Shown: positions 1-8,344 of the stretch, piece after piece | How positions within the stretch are numbered: position 1 is the stretch's first letter | How the letters are laid out: each line of letters starts with the position of its first letter | Source of the DNA: Candidatus Bathyarchaeota archaeon | GTDB lineage: Archaea > Thermoproteota > Bathyarchaeia > Bathyarchaeales > SOJC01 | Assembly (NCBI GenBank): GCA_020352645.1 | Contig: CP070683.1 | Span: 1,342,956-1,406,955, forward strand | Reading direction: 5' to 3' | DNA length: 64,000 bases | The notes under the pieces: generated by a model | Databases searched by the model: none | What the model saw: only the letters and a program-made list of their open reading frames with translations | What the model was told of the DNA's origin: nothing | Translations under genes and position numbers: made by a program

Positions 1-203
1 GGAACCTTTTGCTTCAGGAATCTTTCAACTCCCCACTTTACTGTCATTGTTGACATGGGGCAACCAGCGCAGGATCCTTTGAGCTTGACCTTTACGGTCC
101 CGCCTTCAATTCCTACAAGTTCTATGTCTCCACCGTCAGCCTGCAAGTTGGGCTTTATCTCATCTATCGCTCTTTCAACTTTCTCTCGGATGTCTTCTTT
201 CAT
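1..203 (-). CDS. NifU-like Fe-S scaffold (Nfu domain), partial
   Basis: Reading the minus strand from the ATG at 201-203 gives 67 codons that run off the left edge of the window, so the 3' end is missing. The product has the Nfu/NifU C-terminal domain pattern: a helix with DEIKP, then LQADGGDIEL, a beta strand, and the cluster-binding CAGCP (C-x2-C). Nfu proteins carry or transfer 4Fe-4S clusters in the cytoplasm. Archaeal stand-alone versions are about 70-80 residues, so only a few residues are missing. An AT-rich TATA-like stretch near 219-229 lies about 25 nt upstream of the ATG, which fits a leaderless transcript. Confidence 0.85.
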   Translation of the reverse strand, partial: MKEDIREKVERAIDEIKPNLQADGGDIELVGIEGGTVKVKLKGSCAGCPMSTMTVKWGVERFLKQKV

Positions 204-375
204 TTGTGATCGATTAATGAATAAAAGTAGGAATTCATAAAGCTTCCCTATAGGGCGTTGACAGATACTCTTGTTGATTTTTTCCATCTTACCCAAGAGT
301 TTCGCAGACCATCCGAGGATGCAAAGCTTCTTCTAATGCTTCATATATAGACAAGGCGATTCAAGGAGGATTGCC

Positions 376-807
376 GTGTCAATTCATAGTAAGCTTATCT
401 TAGGTCTTTCAGAGAAGCTTAAGTCTGCATCAAAATCATCAAATGCTGAGGCTGCCGTCGCTGTTCTATTGCGGTCAGTAGGGAAGAATAGCAAGATCCT
501 CCTTGTCAGAAGAACTGAGAACCCTCTAGATTTGTGGTCAGGGCAAATCGCGTTTCCTGGAGGAAAGCGCGATCCAGAAGATCGGAATCTGAAAGAAACC
601 GTCATGCGAGAAACTTTCGAAGAAACAAGGATAAATCTTAGTGACGCACGCTTTCTAGGTTCATTGGATGATATGAGATCAACATTGAAACCGACATTAG
701 GTGTATCTCCATTTGTGTTCCTGCTAGAGCGAGAGCCTGAGATAGGGCTCAACAGCGAATTGGAAGCTTTCATGTGGGTCTTGCTATATGAATTGAGGAA
801 AAGCTAG
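376..807 (+). CDS. Nudix hydrolase (CoA-diphosphatase-like), truncated by in-frame TAG
   Basis: Starts at GTG 376 after the Shine-Dalgarno sequence AAGGAGGA (363-370). The family hallmark WSGQIAFPGGKRDPED is followed by a Nudix box ending RETFEET (about residues 54-80), as in CoA/ADP-ribose-type hydrolases that cleave nucleoside diphosphates linked to another moiety. The frame stops at TAG 805-807 after 143 residues, whereas homologues are about 180-200 long. The missing C-terminal strand and helix are present in the same frame directly after the stop (see 808-927). The Nudix box itself is intact, but the shortened protein lacks its last structural elements. It may be a recent nonsense mutation, a sequencing error, or stop-codon readthrough. 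Confidence 0.8.
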   Translation: MSIHSKLILGLSEKLKSASKSSNAEAAVAVLLRSVGKNSKILLVRRTENPLDLWSGQIAFPGGKRDPEDRNLKETVMRETFEETRINLSDARFLGSLDDMRSTLKPTLGVSPFVFLLEREPEIGLNSELEAFMWVLLYELRKS

Positions 808-927
808 GGAACAAGAATGTCCCCCGCCGGGATGGTTGCTTCCTACTTCTCTGAAGGAAATCTCATTTGGGGGCTAACTTATAGGATCCTGCGAAACTTC
901 TTTGAAACGTTAAATGCAGTGTCGTGA
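808..927 (+). pseudogene. C-terminal remnant of the Nudix hydrolase, in frame after TAG
   Basis: Translating on past the TAG at 805-807 in the same frame gives 39 more codons up to TGA 925-927. They include SPAG and then EGNLIWGLTYRIL. The IWGLTxRIL helix is the conserved end of CoA-type Nudix hydrolases. The full product would be 183 residues, the normal family length. A single AAG-to-TAG change could explain the break. Confidence 0.75.
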
Positions 928-971
928 AGGTTGCACTTCAGCGGAAGTTTGCTACTTCATCTGCGCAGGCG

Positions 972-1667
972 CTATTTAGTTTCTTCCAGAATCTGAATTA
1001 ACTCTGACAATCTGCTAATTTCATACTTCGGAGTCATATTTGGACTTGATGGTTCTTCAGTTTTGAACTTGCCTTTTCTAATTCTCGCGGAAACTATTGA
1101 CAATTGATTAGCGCTCGATATGTCTGTGTCAAGTTTGTTCCCAACGAACAATGTTTCTTTAGGAGTGACCTTCAGCTGGCTCAGGATTTTCTTGAAGAGT
1201 TTGATTGTAACTCGGTCTTCACCTATCTCCTCTGAAGTGATCAAGTGGTGAAAAAGATGTTGTATCCCCAGCTGTGTGAGTTTCTGCCATTGTTTTACGG
1301 CCAGTCCTTCTGATATGGCGCCTAGGGTGTAGCCAGATTCTCTTAGTTTCAACAGAACTGGCACAGTGTCTGGATATGGCTTTAGATACGCTGCACTTGT
1401 TTCTCGATATGCGATTACTCCAGCGGCTATCACTCTTGGGTTCCACTTTAAGCCTAGGCGTTCTAATAGTCTGTCAAAATGTCTGTTATAGTTCGGACCA
1501 TACTCTTTGACTATCTCTTCTAAAGAATCATACGTGTTTTGAAGATCTGCTGGAAGGCCTGCTTCAATCATTGCTTTGATAGAATTTAGTCTTGCCATGT
1601 TGATCTGCATCGTGGCGTCATAAAGTGTATCTTCAATGTTGAAGAGTACACATTTGATTCTCATCAC
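972..1667 (-). CDS. HAD-superfamily protein with altered catalytic motifs
   Basis: A 231-residue haloacid dehalogenase fold resembling the archaeal TIGR02253/CTE7-type group, which normally starts VLFDIDDTLYD. Here motif I reads VLFNIEDTLYD, so the nucleophile Asp is Asn and the acid/base Asp is Glu. Motif II is intact (GAISEG). The motif III Lys region reads GEDRV instead of the usual VEKP, and motif IV reads FVGNKLDTD instead of VGDxxxxD. The fold looks complete but phosphatase activity is doubtful. The start (GTG 1667 or ATG 1664) overlaps the stop of the upstream SIS gene, so the two are translationally coupled. It is probably the last gene of the minus-strand aminotransferase-SIS-HAD operon. 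Confidence 0.8.
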   Translation of the reverse strand: MMRIKCVLFNIEDTLYDATMQINMARLNSIKAMIEAGLPADLQNTYDSLEEIVKEYGPNYNRHFDRLLERLGLKWNPRVIAAGVIAYRETSAAYLKPYPDTVPVLLKLRESGYTLGAISEGLAVKQWQKLTQLGIQHLFHHLITSEEIGEDRVTIKLFKKILSQLKVTPKETLFVGNKLDTDISSANQLSIVSARIRKGKFKTEEPSSPNMTPKYEISRLSELIQILEETK

Positions 1668-2749
1668 TTTACCACCTTCCCTAGTTTCTCTGGTTTATCC
1701 GGATTTAAGTTGCGTGCTATTGAGCTATAATAAGCAAACAATTGGAGTGGGATTACATATAATATCGGGGAGAGAATTCTCGGAAATCCTGTTGGGATCT
1801 CAACGACATTCGTTGAAAACTTGACTAGATCTTCTTTTCTATCAGAGATGGAAATCAAAGGCGCCCCAAAGCCAGCCATTTTCTTCATTAAGGTCTTGTG
1901 CCTTTCCACCTCATCTTCTGTAGCTATGAAGATTATCGGGGTCCCTCCATCGATAAGTTGAATTGGCCCATGCAAGAACTCTCGACTGGCAAATCCCTCT
2001 GAAAACAAGTTACAAGCTTCCTTGAATTTCAAAGCCCCCTCTAAGGCAGTTGCATAATTTGGACCACTGCCCAGAAGGAAGAAATAATTGACATGCTTGA
2101 AGCTGTGGGCAAGATCATACATCTTCCTGTCAGTAAGAGCTACCGTCTCACGTACAAAACGGGGAGAATTTTCCAGCGTATTCCTCAATGCTTTCATTTT
2201 CTCAGACTTTGGCCATCGAAGAGTGGAGATTTCATGGGCAAGCATGAACAGAGCTGTCAGCTGAGCGGTGTAGCTTTTTGTAGCTGTCACCGCTCTCTCT
2301 TCGCCAGCGTACGTCAGAAGTAGAAAGTCAGCTTTTGTTGCAAGCGGACTTTCAGGCGTATTCGTGAGAGCGGCAGTGTCGATTCGTCTTTCTGCAGCGG
2401 CTTCAGCGGCTTCAAGGATGTCTGAACTCTCACCCGATTGTGATATTGCCAGGAGCAAGGATTTCTTTGGAATAGATGATGGAAGCCAATTTCTAAACTC
2501 AGAAGCTGGAACTATGCTGGTAAGAAGGCCCGCCAAGCCTGAAAGCGCGTAAGTGCCTGCCAAACCAGCGTGATAGCTCGTTCCACTGCCGACAACATAT
2601 ATCATTTCATAGTTACCGCTAACAACCGCTTCTGCAGTACGCCTTACCTGTATACATGCTTTGTTGAGTGTTTCTTGAATTGCTGAGGGTTGCTCATGTA
2701 TTTCACGAATCATATTGTGCGGGAATCGCTCTTGAATCACTATCTCCAT
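1664..2749 (-). CDS. Double SIS-domain aminosugar-phosphate isomerase/deaminase (GlmS C-terminal/GlmD-like)
   Basis: 361 residues beginning with MIREIHEQPSAI, as in the isomerase half of GlmS, but with no N-terminal glutaminase domain. The first SIS domain has VGSGTSYHAG (53-62) and SQSGESSD (103-110). The second has LGSGPNYATALEGALK (226-241) and EFLHGP with His260. The C-terminus NPDKPEKLGKVV matches the GlmS/AgaS tail that carries the catalytic Lys. Known relatives deaminate or isomerise glucosamine-6-phosphate or related sugars. It lies 6 nt downstream of a PLP aminotransferase and overlaps the HAD gene, so it belongs to an amino-sugar-like operon. The exact substrate is not shown by the sequence. 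Confidence 0.85.
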   Translation of the reverse strand: MEIVIQERFPHNMIREIHEQPSAIQETLNKACIQVRRTAEAVVSGNYEMIYVVGSGTSYHAGLAGTYALSGLAGLLTSIVPASEFRNWLPSSIPKKSLLLAISQSGESSDILEAAEAAAERRIDTAALTNTPESPLATKADFLLLTYAGEERAVTATKSYTAQLTALFMLAHEISTLRWPKSEKMKALRNTLENSPRFVRETVALTDRKMYDLAHSFKHVNYFFLLGSGPNYATALEGALKFKEACNLFSEGFASREFLHGPIQLIDGGTPIIFIATEDEVERHKTLMKKMAGFGAPLISISDRKEDLVKFSTNVVEIPTGFPRILSPILYVIPLQLFAYYSSIARNLNPDKPEKLGKVVK

Positions 2750-2755
2750 CTCTCT

Positions 2756-4054
2756 TTAGGGCGGTGAGTGCAACACTTCAGTTCGATCTTTCAGCTCATC
2801 AATGTTCTCGACTATTTTCTTCACGCCTGTAACAACATCAGTCAAATCGTCTTCAGTTAGTGTATGGTAAACAGGAAGAAGAAGATCCTGAGATGAAAGC
2901 TTTTCCGCCTTAGGGCAGAGCCCTTTCTCATAGATAAGCTTCCCGCCATAGAGTGGATTATCAAAAGGGAATGTCGTGTCACCGTAACCAGCTTTTAGCT
3001 TGAATACATCTTGCAGATGAACAGGTATAGGGCAATAGCCTTCAGCTTTTACGCCTTCAGCCAAGAGCGCCCTGGCAAAATCATCCCTAGAAACCCCCAT
3101 CTCTCTCTGAAGCACCAAGGCACCATATGCCCAATAGACATGTTTTCCATGTGGCGATTCGAATGGCGGCCTAATTCCACTAATGTTCTCCAAGCTTTTA
3201 GTTAAGTATTTAGCGTTTCTTCGCCTTCGCTCTATGAAGCCGTCCAATCTTCTCAGCTGGCTTATTCCCATTGAAGCTTGTACTGCAGTCATTCGGTAAT
3301 TGTAGCCTATCCCCCAATACACGTTGTGAGCGGGAACCTGGGGGTAAGGCGAGGTTGTGGCGCGACAGTGATTGGCTATCGATCTGACCTTCTGGGCCAA
3401 CTCTCCATTATCAGTGACAACCATACCACCTTCTCCGCCAGTTGTCATGTGTTTGTTCAAATAGAAACTGAAGCATCCTAAATCACCGAAGGTTCCTACT
3501 TTGTTCCCCCTATATTCAGCGCCAATAGCCTGAGCACAATCTTCTACCACTACCACGTTATGCTTCTCTGCGATTCTCACAATTGAATCCATTTCAGCCG
3601 GTTGCCCGAGCATGTGAACAGCCACCACAGCTTTTGTCTTGGGTGTGATCTTCTTCTCAAACTCCCTAGGGTCCAAGTTGTATGTGCTTGGATCAATATC
3701 TGCGAAATTCGGCACAGCCGACTGGTGCAATATAGCATTCGCTGTTGCCACAAAAGTATACGGCGGAAGGATAACATCATTGGCAGGTCCTGTGCTGGCT
3801 GCTGCAAGAGCAACATGCAATGCTGCGGTTCCTGAATTGACTGCTATTGCGTGTTTAGTCTCAATATACTCCGCAAAAGACTCCTCGAAGTCATTCACTT
3901 TCTTACTCACAAGCTGAGAAAGGCGTTTTGAACTCAGAACTTCTGAAATCGCCTCTATATCTTCCTTTTCCACGTCCGCTTCAACTGGGACAAATGACAG
4001 AACCTCTTCTCTTATCGGTTCCCCACCGTTGATGGCAAGAACTCCTTTGGTCAT
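2756..4054 (-). CDS. DegT/DnrJ/EryC1/StrS family PLP aminotransferase
   Basis: 432 residues with the fold-type I sugar aminotransferase pattern: the N-terminal LAINGGEP seen in scyllo-inosose-type aminotransferases, SGTAALH, VVVEDCAQAIGA with Asp172 for the pyridine nitrogen, and FSFYLNKHMTTGGEGG with the Schiff-base Lys at about 201. These enzymes transfer an amino group, usually from Glu or Gln, to a keto-sugar or keto-cyclitol. It is the first gene of a minus-strand operon with the SIS and HAD genes, divergent from the GlcD-like oxidase. A TATA-like CTTAATATT on the minus strand (4094-4102) lies about 40 nt upstream, and GGTGAG precedes the ATG. A keto-sugar made by the neighbouring dehydrogenases could be its substrate (inference). 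Confidence 0.9.
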   Translation of the reverse strand: MTKGVLAINGGEPIREEVLSFVPVEADVEKEDIEAISEVLSSKRLSQLVSKKVNDFEESFAEYIETKHAIAVNSGTAALHVALAAASTGPANDVILPPYTFVATANAILHQSAVPNFADIDPSTYNLDPREFEKKITPKTKAVVAVHMLGQPAEMDSIVRIAEKHNVVVVEDCAQAIGAEYRGNKVGTFGDLGCFSFYLNKHMTTGGEGGMVVTDNGELAQKVRSIANHCRATTSPYPQVPAHNVYWGIGYNYRMTAVQASMGISQLRRLDGFIERRRRNAKYLTKSLENISGIRPPFESPHGKHVYWAYGALVLQREMGVSRDDFARALLAEGVKAEGYCPIPVHLQDVFKLKAGYGDTTFPFDNPLYGGKLIYEKGLCPKAEKLSSQDLLLPVYHTLTEDDLTDVVTGVKKIVENIDELKDRTEVLHSPP

Positions 4055-4215
4055 TGAAGGTCCCTCACCAGTTTACGCTTACCAATAATAGCGAATATTA
4101 AGATTTTCGTCAACGCTGACCAATGAACACTCTGACCCTTATGGTATAGTGTGTGGCTGAGTCACGTTGCTCTCCTAGGAGCGGTGATCTCCGACCTTCT
4201 TCGGAAAGATCAAGC

Positions 4216-4240
4216 TTTAAATATATGACGCAAGTCATAT
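4216..4240 (+). promoter_or_regulatory. TATA box and overlapping palindrome upstream of the GlcD-like oxidase
   Basis: TTTAAATATA (4216-4225) is a good archaeal TATA box, which would place transcription start about 15 nt before the ATG at 4262. Overlapping its downstream edge is a perfect inverted repeat, ATATGAC (4223-4229), GCAA, GTCATAT (4234-4240). An operator between TATA box and start site is the usual position for an archaeal repressor. The regulator is unknown. Confidence 0.55.
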
Positions 4241-4261
4241 GAAACCTAGGCGATCACCTTC

Positions 4262-5692
4262 ATGAAACCAACTGAGCTAACCTCGAAACTACAAGGGATC
4301 GTGGGTCAAAAATTCGTTTCGGATGACTTCGCCGTGCGTTGGAGTTACTCAATGGATTCAAACATATTTGATAGCATAAATCCTACGCCACCTGCGATAG
4401 TGGTTAGACCTGCCAATATAGAGGAATTGCAGAAAATTTTGTTTTTAGCTTCTAAAACGACGACACCTGTTTATGTCCGTGGAGGAGGCACTGACGCTGG
4501 AGGTAGCAGGGGTGAGAGGATACTAGAATCAATACTAATCGACACTACGCGTATGAACAAAATCATAGAAGTCGATGAGGCCTCTCAGACGGTGACTGTC
4601 GAGGCAGGAATAACTTGGGGCAAGCTCAATAAGGAAGTTGAAGAGCGTGGTTGGAGACTAGGATTCAAAGGCCCCTACTCAGGCTATTCCTCGACAGTAG
4701 GAGGAAGCATCTCTGTTCAAAGCAACGGGTATGGCAGCGCTAGATATGGGGTCTGCGCAGAGGATCTGATGAATCTGAAGGTTCTGTTGCCAGATGGTCA
4801 GATACTGCAAACGGGATCTGCCGTAAATCCAGCAGCTAGAAGATTCTACCGATACTGCATAGGTCCTGATTTGGCGGGCATCTTTGTTGGTTCAGGTGGA
4901 TGCTTTGGTGTAATAGCAGAAGTGACCTTGCGAATGTATCCAAAATCTGTTAAAGCCGCTTTTGGTGCTTATGGTTTCAAAGACTATGAGTCCTGCCAAG
5001 CATGCTACTACCGCTGGTTGAAAACGAGGGAGGCAGACCACATTGCATGGTTTGCTGAAGATGGCTTGGAAGTGAACGCGCCAGAGCTTTCAGAGGACGG
5101 CTATATCTCATTATTGACCTTCGCTGTAGAAGATCAGACTCCAGAACTTGTAGACGCTCGGAGGAGATTACTTGAGGATATCGCAAAGGAAGAAGGAGGG
5201 GAGGCGCTTGATAGTGAGAAATATGCTAAAGGGGATTGGGTTTACAGATTCGAGCTGCTGCCTCGATGGGCCGCCAAAATCGGCCAGTGGCAATGGAATT
5301 GTCACATGATCCCTGCTGGTGATGCACTGGACGATTTGAAGGACATCTTGAGCCTCCTCAAGGCGTTCAAGAGCGAAATCGCGAAGTATGGGGTGAAGCA
5401 TTCAACGGTGAGCATAGCTCATAAGAATGCGGGTCATGTTTCAACTTCCCTATATTATGATCAAAGCAACCCCGAAGTAGTCAGCTTTGTGAAAGAATTA
5501 AGTGACAAATATGCCGAGAGGGCAATAACTAAGAATGGAGGATGCAATTACTGGATAGGTAAGATGTGGTATCCCTACACTATCATGAGAAACCCTGTTT
5601 ATCGAGAAACGTTGACAAGAATTAAGAAAGCTATTGATCCAAGCAACATCATGAATCCAGGCGGTTTGGCTCTGCCAACAGATCTGGGATAG
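4262..5692 (+). CDS. FAD-linked oxidase (GlcD/lactate dehydrogenase-like)
   Basis: 476 residues of the PCMH/FAD_binding_4 family: PAIVVRPANIEELQ, the FAD-binding VRGGGTDAGGSRG (about 75-87), and a C-terminal cap ending AIDPSNIMNPGG, typical of FAD-linked oxidase C domains. Relatives oxidise 2-hydroxy acids (glycolate, D-lactate) or sugar-derived hydroxy acids and pass electrons to an Fe-S partner. The next gene, 5 nt downstream, is such a partner, so the two likely form a GlcD-GlcF-type complex. It is the first gene of a plus-strand operon with its own TATA box and palindrome. Substrate unknown; the setting suggests a sugar acid or carbohydrate intermediate. Confidence 0.87.
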   Translation: MKPTELTSKLQGIVGQKFVSDDFAVRWSYSMDSNIFDSINPTPPAIVVRPANIEELQKILFLASKTTTPVYVRGGGTDAGGSRGERILESILIDTTRMNKIIEVDEASQTVTVEAGITWGKLNKEVEERGWRLGFKGPYSGYSSTVGGSISVQSNGYGSARYGVCAEDLMNLKVLLPDGQILQTGSAVNPAARRFYRYCIGPDLAGIFVGSGGCFGVIAEVTLRMYPKSVKAAFGAYGFKDYESCQACYYRWLKTREADHIAWFAEDGLEVNAPELSEDGYISLLTFAVEDQTPELVDARRRLLEDIAKEEGGEALDSEKYAKGDWVYRFELLPRWAAKIGQWQWNCHMIPAGDALDDLKDILSLLKAFKSEIAKYGVKHSTVSIAHKNAGHVSTSLYYDQSNPEVVSFVKELSDKYAERAITKNGGCNYWIGKMWYPYTIMRNPVYRETLTRIKKAIDPSNIMNPGGLALPTDLG

Positions 5693-5697
5693 GAAGT

Positions 5698-7014
5698 GTG
5701 AGTGTGGCTTCAAAGCGAATCTTGAAAAGAAGGAAAGGAAGCAGAAGCCTAAGCGACTACAAGGATGATGTCTATCTCTGTGCAAGATGTGGATATTGTA
5801 GGGACATGATAAGAGCCAGAGACAAGACAGCTCAAGTCTGCCCTATCCGTGAGAACACCGGCGGTTTTGAATCATATACGGCAAGGGGAAGAAACATAAT
5901 CGCTAGGGGAATTCTAGAGGGAAAGGTCGTGCCTTCAAGTCTCTCAACGGAGTTCATAGATTCATTATATGCTTGCACTTTGTGTGGGAGCTGCCAGGAG
6001 CATTGTCTAGCACTTGACGAAAGAAGCTGGAGCAGATTTCCCGATAACAAGTTTTCAGATCACAAAATCGACATATTAGGGATAAACGAAGCAATGAGAA
6101 GTGCGATTGTGGAGAAGGGAGTTCCCCCTGGAACCATCCGTCAGGTTTTGCGAAACTTGAGCTTGCATGGAAACGCTGAAGGCCTGCCTCGTTCACAAAG
6201 AGACGCATATGCAGAACAGTTCGGCTTTCCTGTCAAGAGAGCAAAGGACGAGAGGTGCAAGACTCTGCTCTACCCAGGATCTGTTGCAAGTTACAGTGAG
6301 AGAAGCCAGCGTACCATAAGAGCCATTGCTGTGATTCTTCGAGGCGCTGAAACAGACTTTTGTATTCTTGGAAGTGAGGAAGAAGACAGCGGCGCGGATG
6401 CGCTCAGACTGGGCGAAACAGGGCTCTTTGAGGAGCTTGCTCAACGCAATATTCAGCTTCTAAAGAAATACGGGATCAAGCAAATCATCTGCCTCTCGCC
6501 ACACGACTTTGACACATTTCAGAATGATTACCCAGTTTTTCTCGGAGAACAGTGGACTGAACTGAAAATCAAGGTTCAACATTATGCTGAAACGCTACTG
6601 AATCTCCTTCGCAACAACAAGATCCATCCAGAGAGAAGATTCAGCAAAATGGTCACTTACCAAGATCCATGCTATTTGGGGAGAATAAACGGTCTCTATA
6701 ATGCGCCTCGTGAAATACTTAGAAGAGTGACTGATCTTGCAGAGATGAAGCTTACACGTCACAATTCATTCTGCTGCGGTGGCGGTGGGGGAGGACTGTG
6801 GCATGATCCTCTAGATAAACCAAGGTTGGAAACGGAAAGGGCGAAACAGGCTTGTGCAACTGGTGCTGAAATAGTGGCGGTAGCCTGTCCAACATGCGCA
6901 AAGATGCTCGAGACTGGGCTGAGTTCAATTCCGCAATGCAAAATGCAAGTAATGGACATTGCTGAAATATTGCTCGAAACGATGAGTTTTATAAACGAAC
7001 CCGCTAGCCTTTAA
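5698..7014 (+). CDS. Fe-S subunit with two ferredoxin clusters and CCG domains (GlcF/HdrD-like)
   Basis: 438 residues. The N-terminus has two 4Fe-4S-type cysteine sets: C28, C31, C34 and C48, then C93, C96, C99 and C103. The first set has an unusually long 13-residue gap before CP, where 3 residues is usual. The C-terminus has two CCG-type motifs, including DPCYLG, CCGGGGGG and ACPTCAKM, as in GlcF, HdrD and LutA. It should carry electrons from the flavoprotein encoded just upstream to an unknown acceptor such as quinone or heterodisulfide. There is no membrane segment. The start is GTG 5698, 5 nt after the upstream stop. Confidence 0.87.
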   Translation: MSVASKRILKRRKGSRSLSDYKDDVYLCARCGYCRDMIRARDKTAQVCPIRENTGGFESYTARGRNIIARGILEGKVVPSSLSTEFIDSLYACTLCGSCQEHCLALDERSWSRFPDNKFSDHKIDILGINEAMRSAIVEKGVPPGTIRQVLRNLSLHGNAEGLPRSQRDAYAEQFGFPVKRAKDERCKTLLYPGSVASYSERSQRTIRAIAVILRGAETDFCILGSEEEDSGADALRLGETGLFEELAQRNIQLLKKYGIKQIICLSPHDFDTFQNDYPVFLGEQWTELKIKVQHYAETLLNLLRNNKIHPERRFSKMVTYQDPCYLGRINGLYNAPREILRRVTDLAEMKLTRHNSFCCGGGGGGLWHDPLDKPRLETERAKQACATGAEIVAVACPTCAKMLETGLSSIPQCKMQVMDIAEILLETMSFINEPASL

Positions 7015-7030
7015 TCGGAGTTAAAGCTAG

Positions 7031-8293
7031 ATGAAAAGACTTGGAGTGGGATTTGCAGGAACAGGTTGGGTAGTCAACACATACCATATTAAAGCTTTCA
7101 ATGGTGTGAGAAACGCGGATATTACTGCCGTTTGTGACTTGCAGGAACAAAGGGCAAAGACAACCGCAGCTTTGTGCAAGGAAATCGGCGTGGGCAATCC
7201 CAAGGTATATACTGACGTTGCGGAAATGGCACGAGACTCTGAAGTTGACGCTATCTGGATAACAGTCCCGAATTTCGCTCGAACAACCGTGACGCAATCA
7301 ATAACCGAAGAGGTGATCCAGGGAAAGGCTGAACTAATGGGGATAGCTTGCGAAAAACCGTTGGCGCGAAATGTGGATGAAGCTAAACTTATGTTGAGGA
7401 TGGCAGAGAGCGCAGGTCTCAATCACGGTTACTTGGAGAATCAGGTCTTTATGCCCACTCTCGTTAGAGGCAGAGACATCATTTGGAGAAGAGGCGCAAG
7501 TATTGCAGGCCGCCCACATGTTGCAAGATGCTCCGAAGAGCACGGCGGCCCACACGAAGCTTGGTTCTGGGATGCTTCGCGTCAGGGCGGAGGTGCGGTC
7601 AATGATATGCTCTGTCACAGTATTGAAGCTTCGAGGTTTTTACTGACCGATCCAAATGAAGAGAAGTATGCTCTGACCCCACGTACAGTCTCAGCTGAGA
7701 TTGCCGTATTGAAATGGAGCAGGCCAAAATACGTGGAGAAACTGAAGGAGTTTACTAGAGGGCAAATCGACTACTCCAAGAGACCTGCTGAAGATATGGG
7801 TAGAGCATGCGTAGTTTATGAAGCTCAAGATGGAGAGCTGGCCATCAGTGAGCTGTCAACTTCTTGGAGTTTTGTACCTGGAGAGCGAATCTTCTTCGAA
7901 TTGCTAGGACCCGAATATTACATGCAGATTGATACACTCAATCCGGAGATGAAAGTTTTCTTTAGCCGCGAAATCAAAGGTTCAAGCGGAGAAGATCTCG
8001 TGGAGAAACAGGCAGCTGAACAAGGTTTCATGCCAGTCTTGCCCAACGAAATCTCAACTTATGGATATGTGAACGAGCATCGGCATATGGTCGACAGCTT
8101 CTTGAAAGGTACTGTGCCCCGAGAAACATGGCAGGATGGTTTTCTTGTAGTTAAGCTTCTGATGGCATGCTACATGTCTGCTGAAAAGGGGAAAAGACTA
8201 AGCTTTCCCCCAATGGGTCTAGAGGGTTTTATTCCCAAAGTTGCAGCAGGAACATGGGCAGCAAGAGACATTGTAAATGCCAGTTCTGAATGA
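7031..8293 (+). CDS. Gfo/Idh/MocA family oxidoreductase
   Basis: 420 residues. The N-terminal Rossmann domain has GFAGTGWVV, and ACEKPLARNVDEA contains the conserved EKP motif (Lys about 116). A GFO/IDH C-terminal domain follows, with GGGAVNDMLCHSIEA, where His is the likely catalytic residue. Members oxidise or reduce hydroxyls of sugars, cyclitols and glycosides with NAD(P). At 420 residues it is longer than typical members (about 340-390) and distant from the second Gfo/Idh protein at 12599-13642. SD-like CGGAG (7016-7020) precedes the ATG, and it follows the GlcF-like gene by 16 nt in one operon. Confidence 0.88.
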   Translation: MKRLGVGFAGTGWVVNTYHIKAFNGVRNADITAVCDLQEQRAKTTAALCKEIGVGNPKVYTDVAEMARDSEVDAIWITVPNFARTTVTQSITEEVIQGKAELMGIACEKPLARNVDEAKLMLRMAESAGLNHGYLENQVFMPTLVRGRDIIWRRGASIAGRPHVARCSEEHGGPHEAWFWDASRQGGGAVNDMLCHSIEASRFLLTDPNEEKYALTPRTVSAEIAVLKWSRPKYVEKLKEFTRGQIDYSKRPAEDMGRACVVYEAQDGELAISELSTSWSFVPGERIFFELLGPEYYMQIDTLNPEMKVFFSREIKGSSGEDLVEKQAAEQGFMPVLPNEISTYGYVNEHRHMVDSFLKGTVPRETWQDGFLVVKLLMACYMSAEKGKRLSFPPMGLEGFIPKVAAGTWAARDIVNASSE

Positions 8294-8305
8294 CTCTTGA
8301 AGAAA

Positions 8306-8325
8306 CGTGACGAACCAATGTCACG
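8306..8325. repeat. Inverted repeat CGTGAC-N8-GTCACG before the ROK kinase gene
   Basis: Perfect 6-bp arms (8306-8311 and 8320-8325) lie in the 51-nt gap between the Gfo/Idh and ROK genes, 20 nt before the ROK start. It could be an operator or an mRNA hairpin. The core TGAC/GTCA resembles the palindrome at 4223-4240, but the arms and spacing differ. Confidence 0.35.
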
Positions 8326-8344
8326 ATTCCAATGGTGAATTGCG

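Noticed and set aside
376-927. Pyrrolysine insertion at the Nudix TAG
   Set aside because: TAG ends several intact genes in this window and no pyl gene is present; a mutation or sequencing error is simpler.
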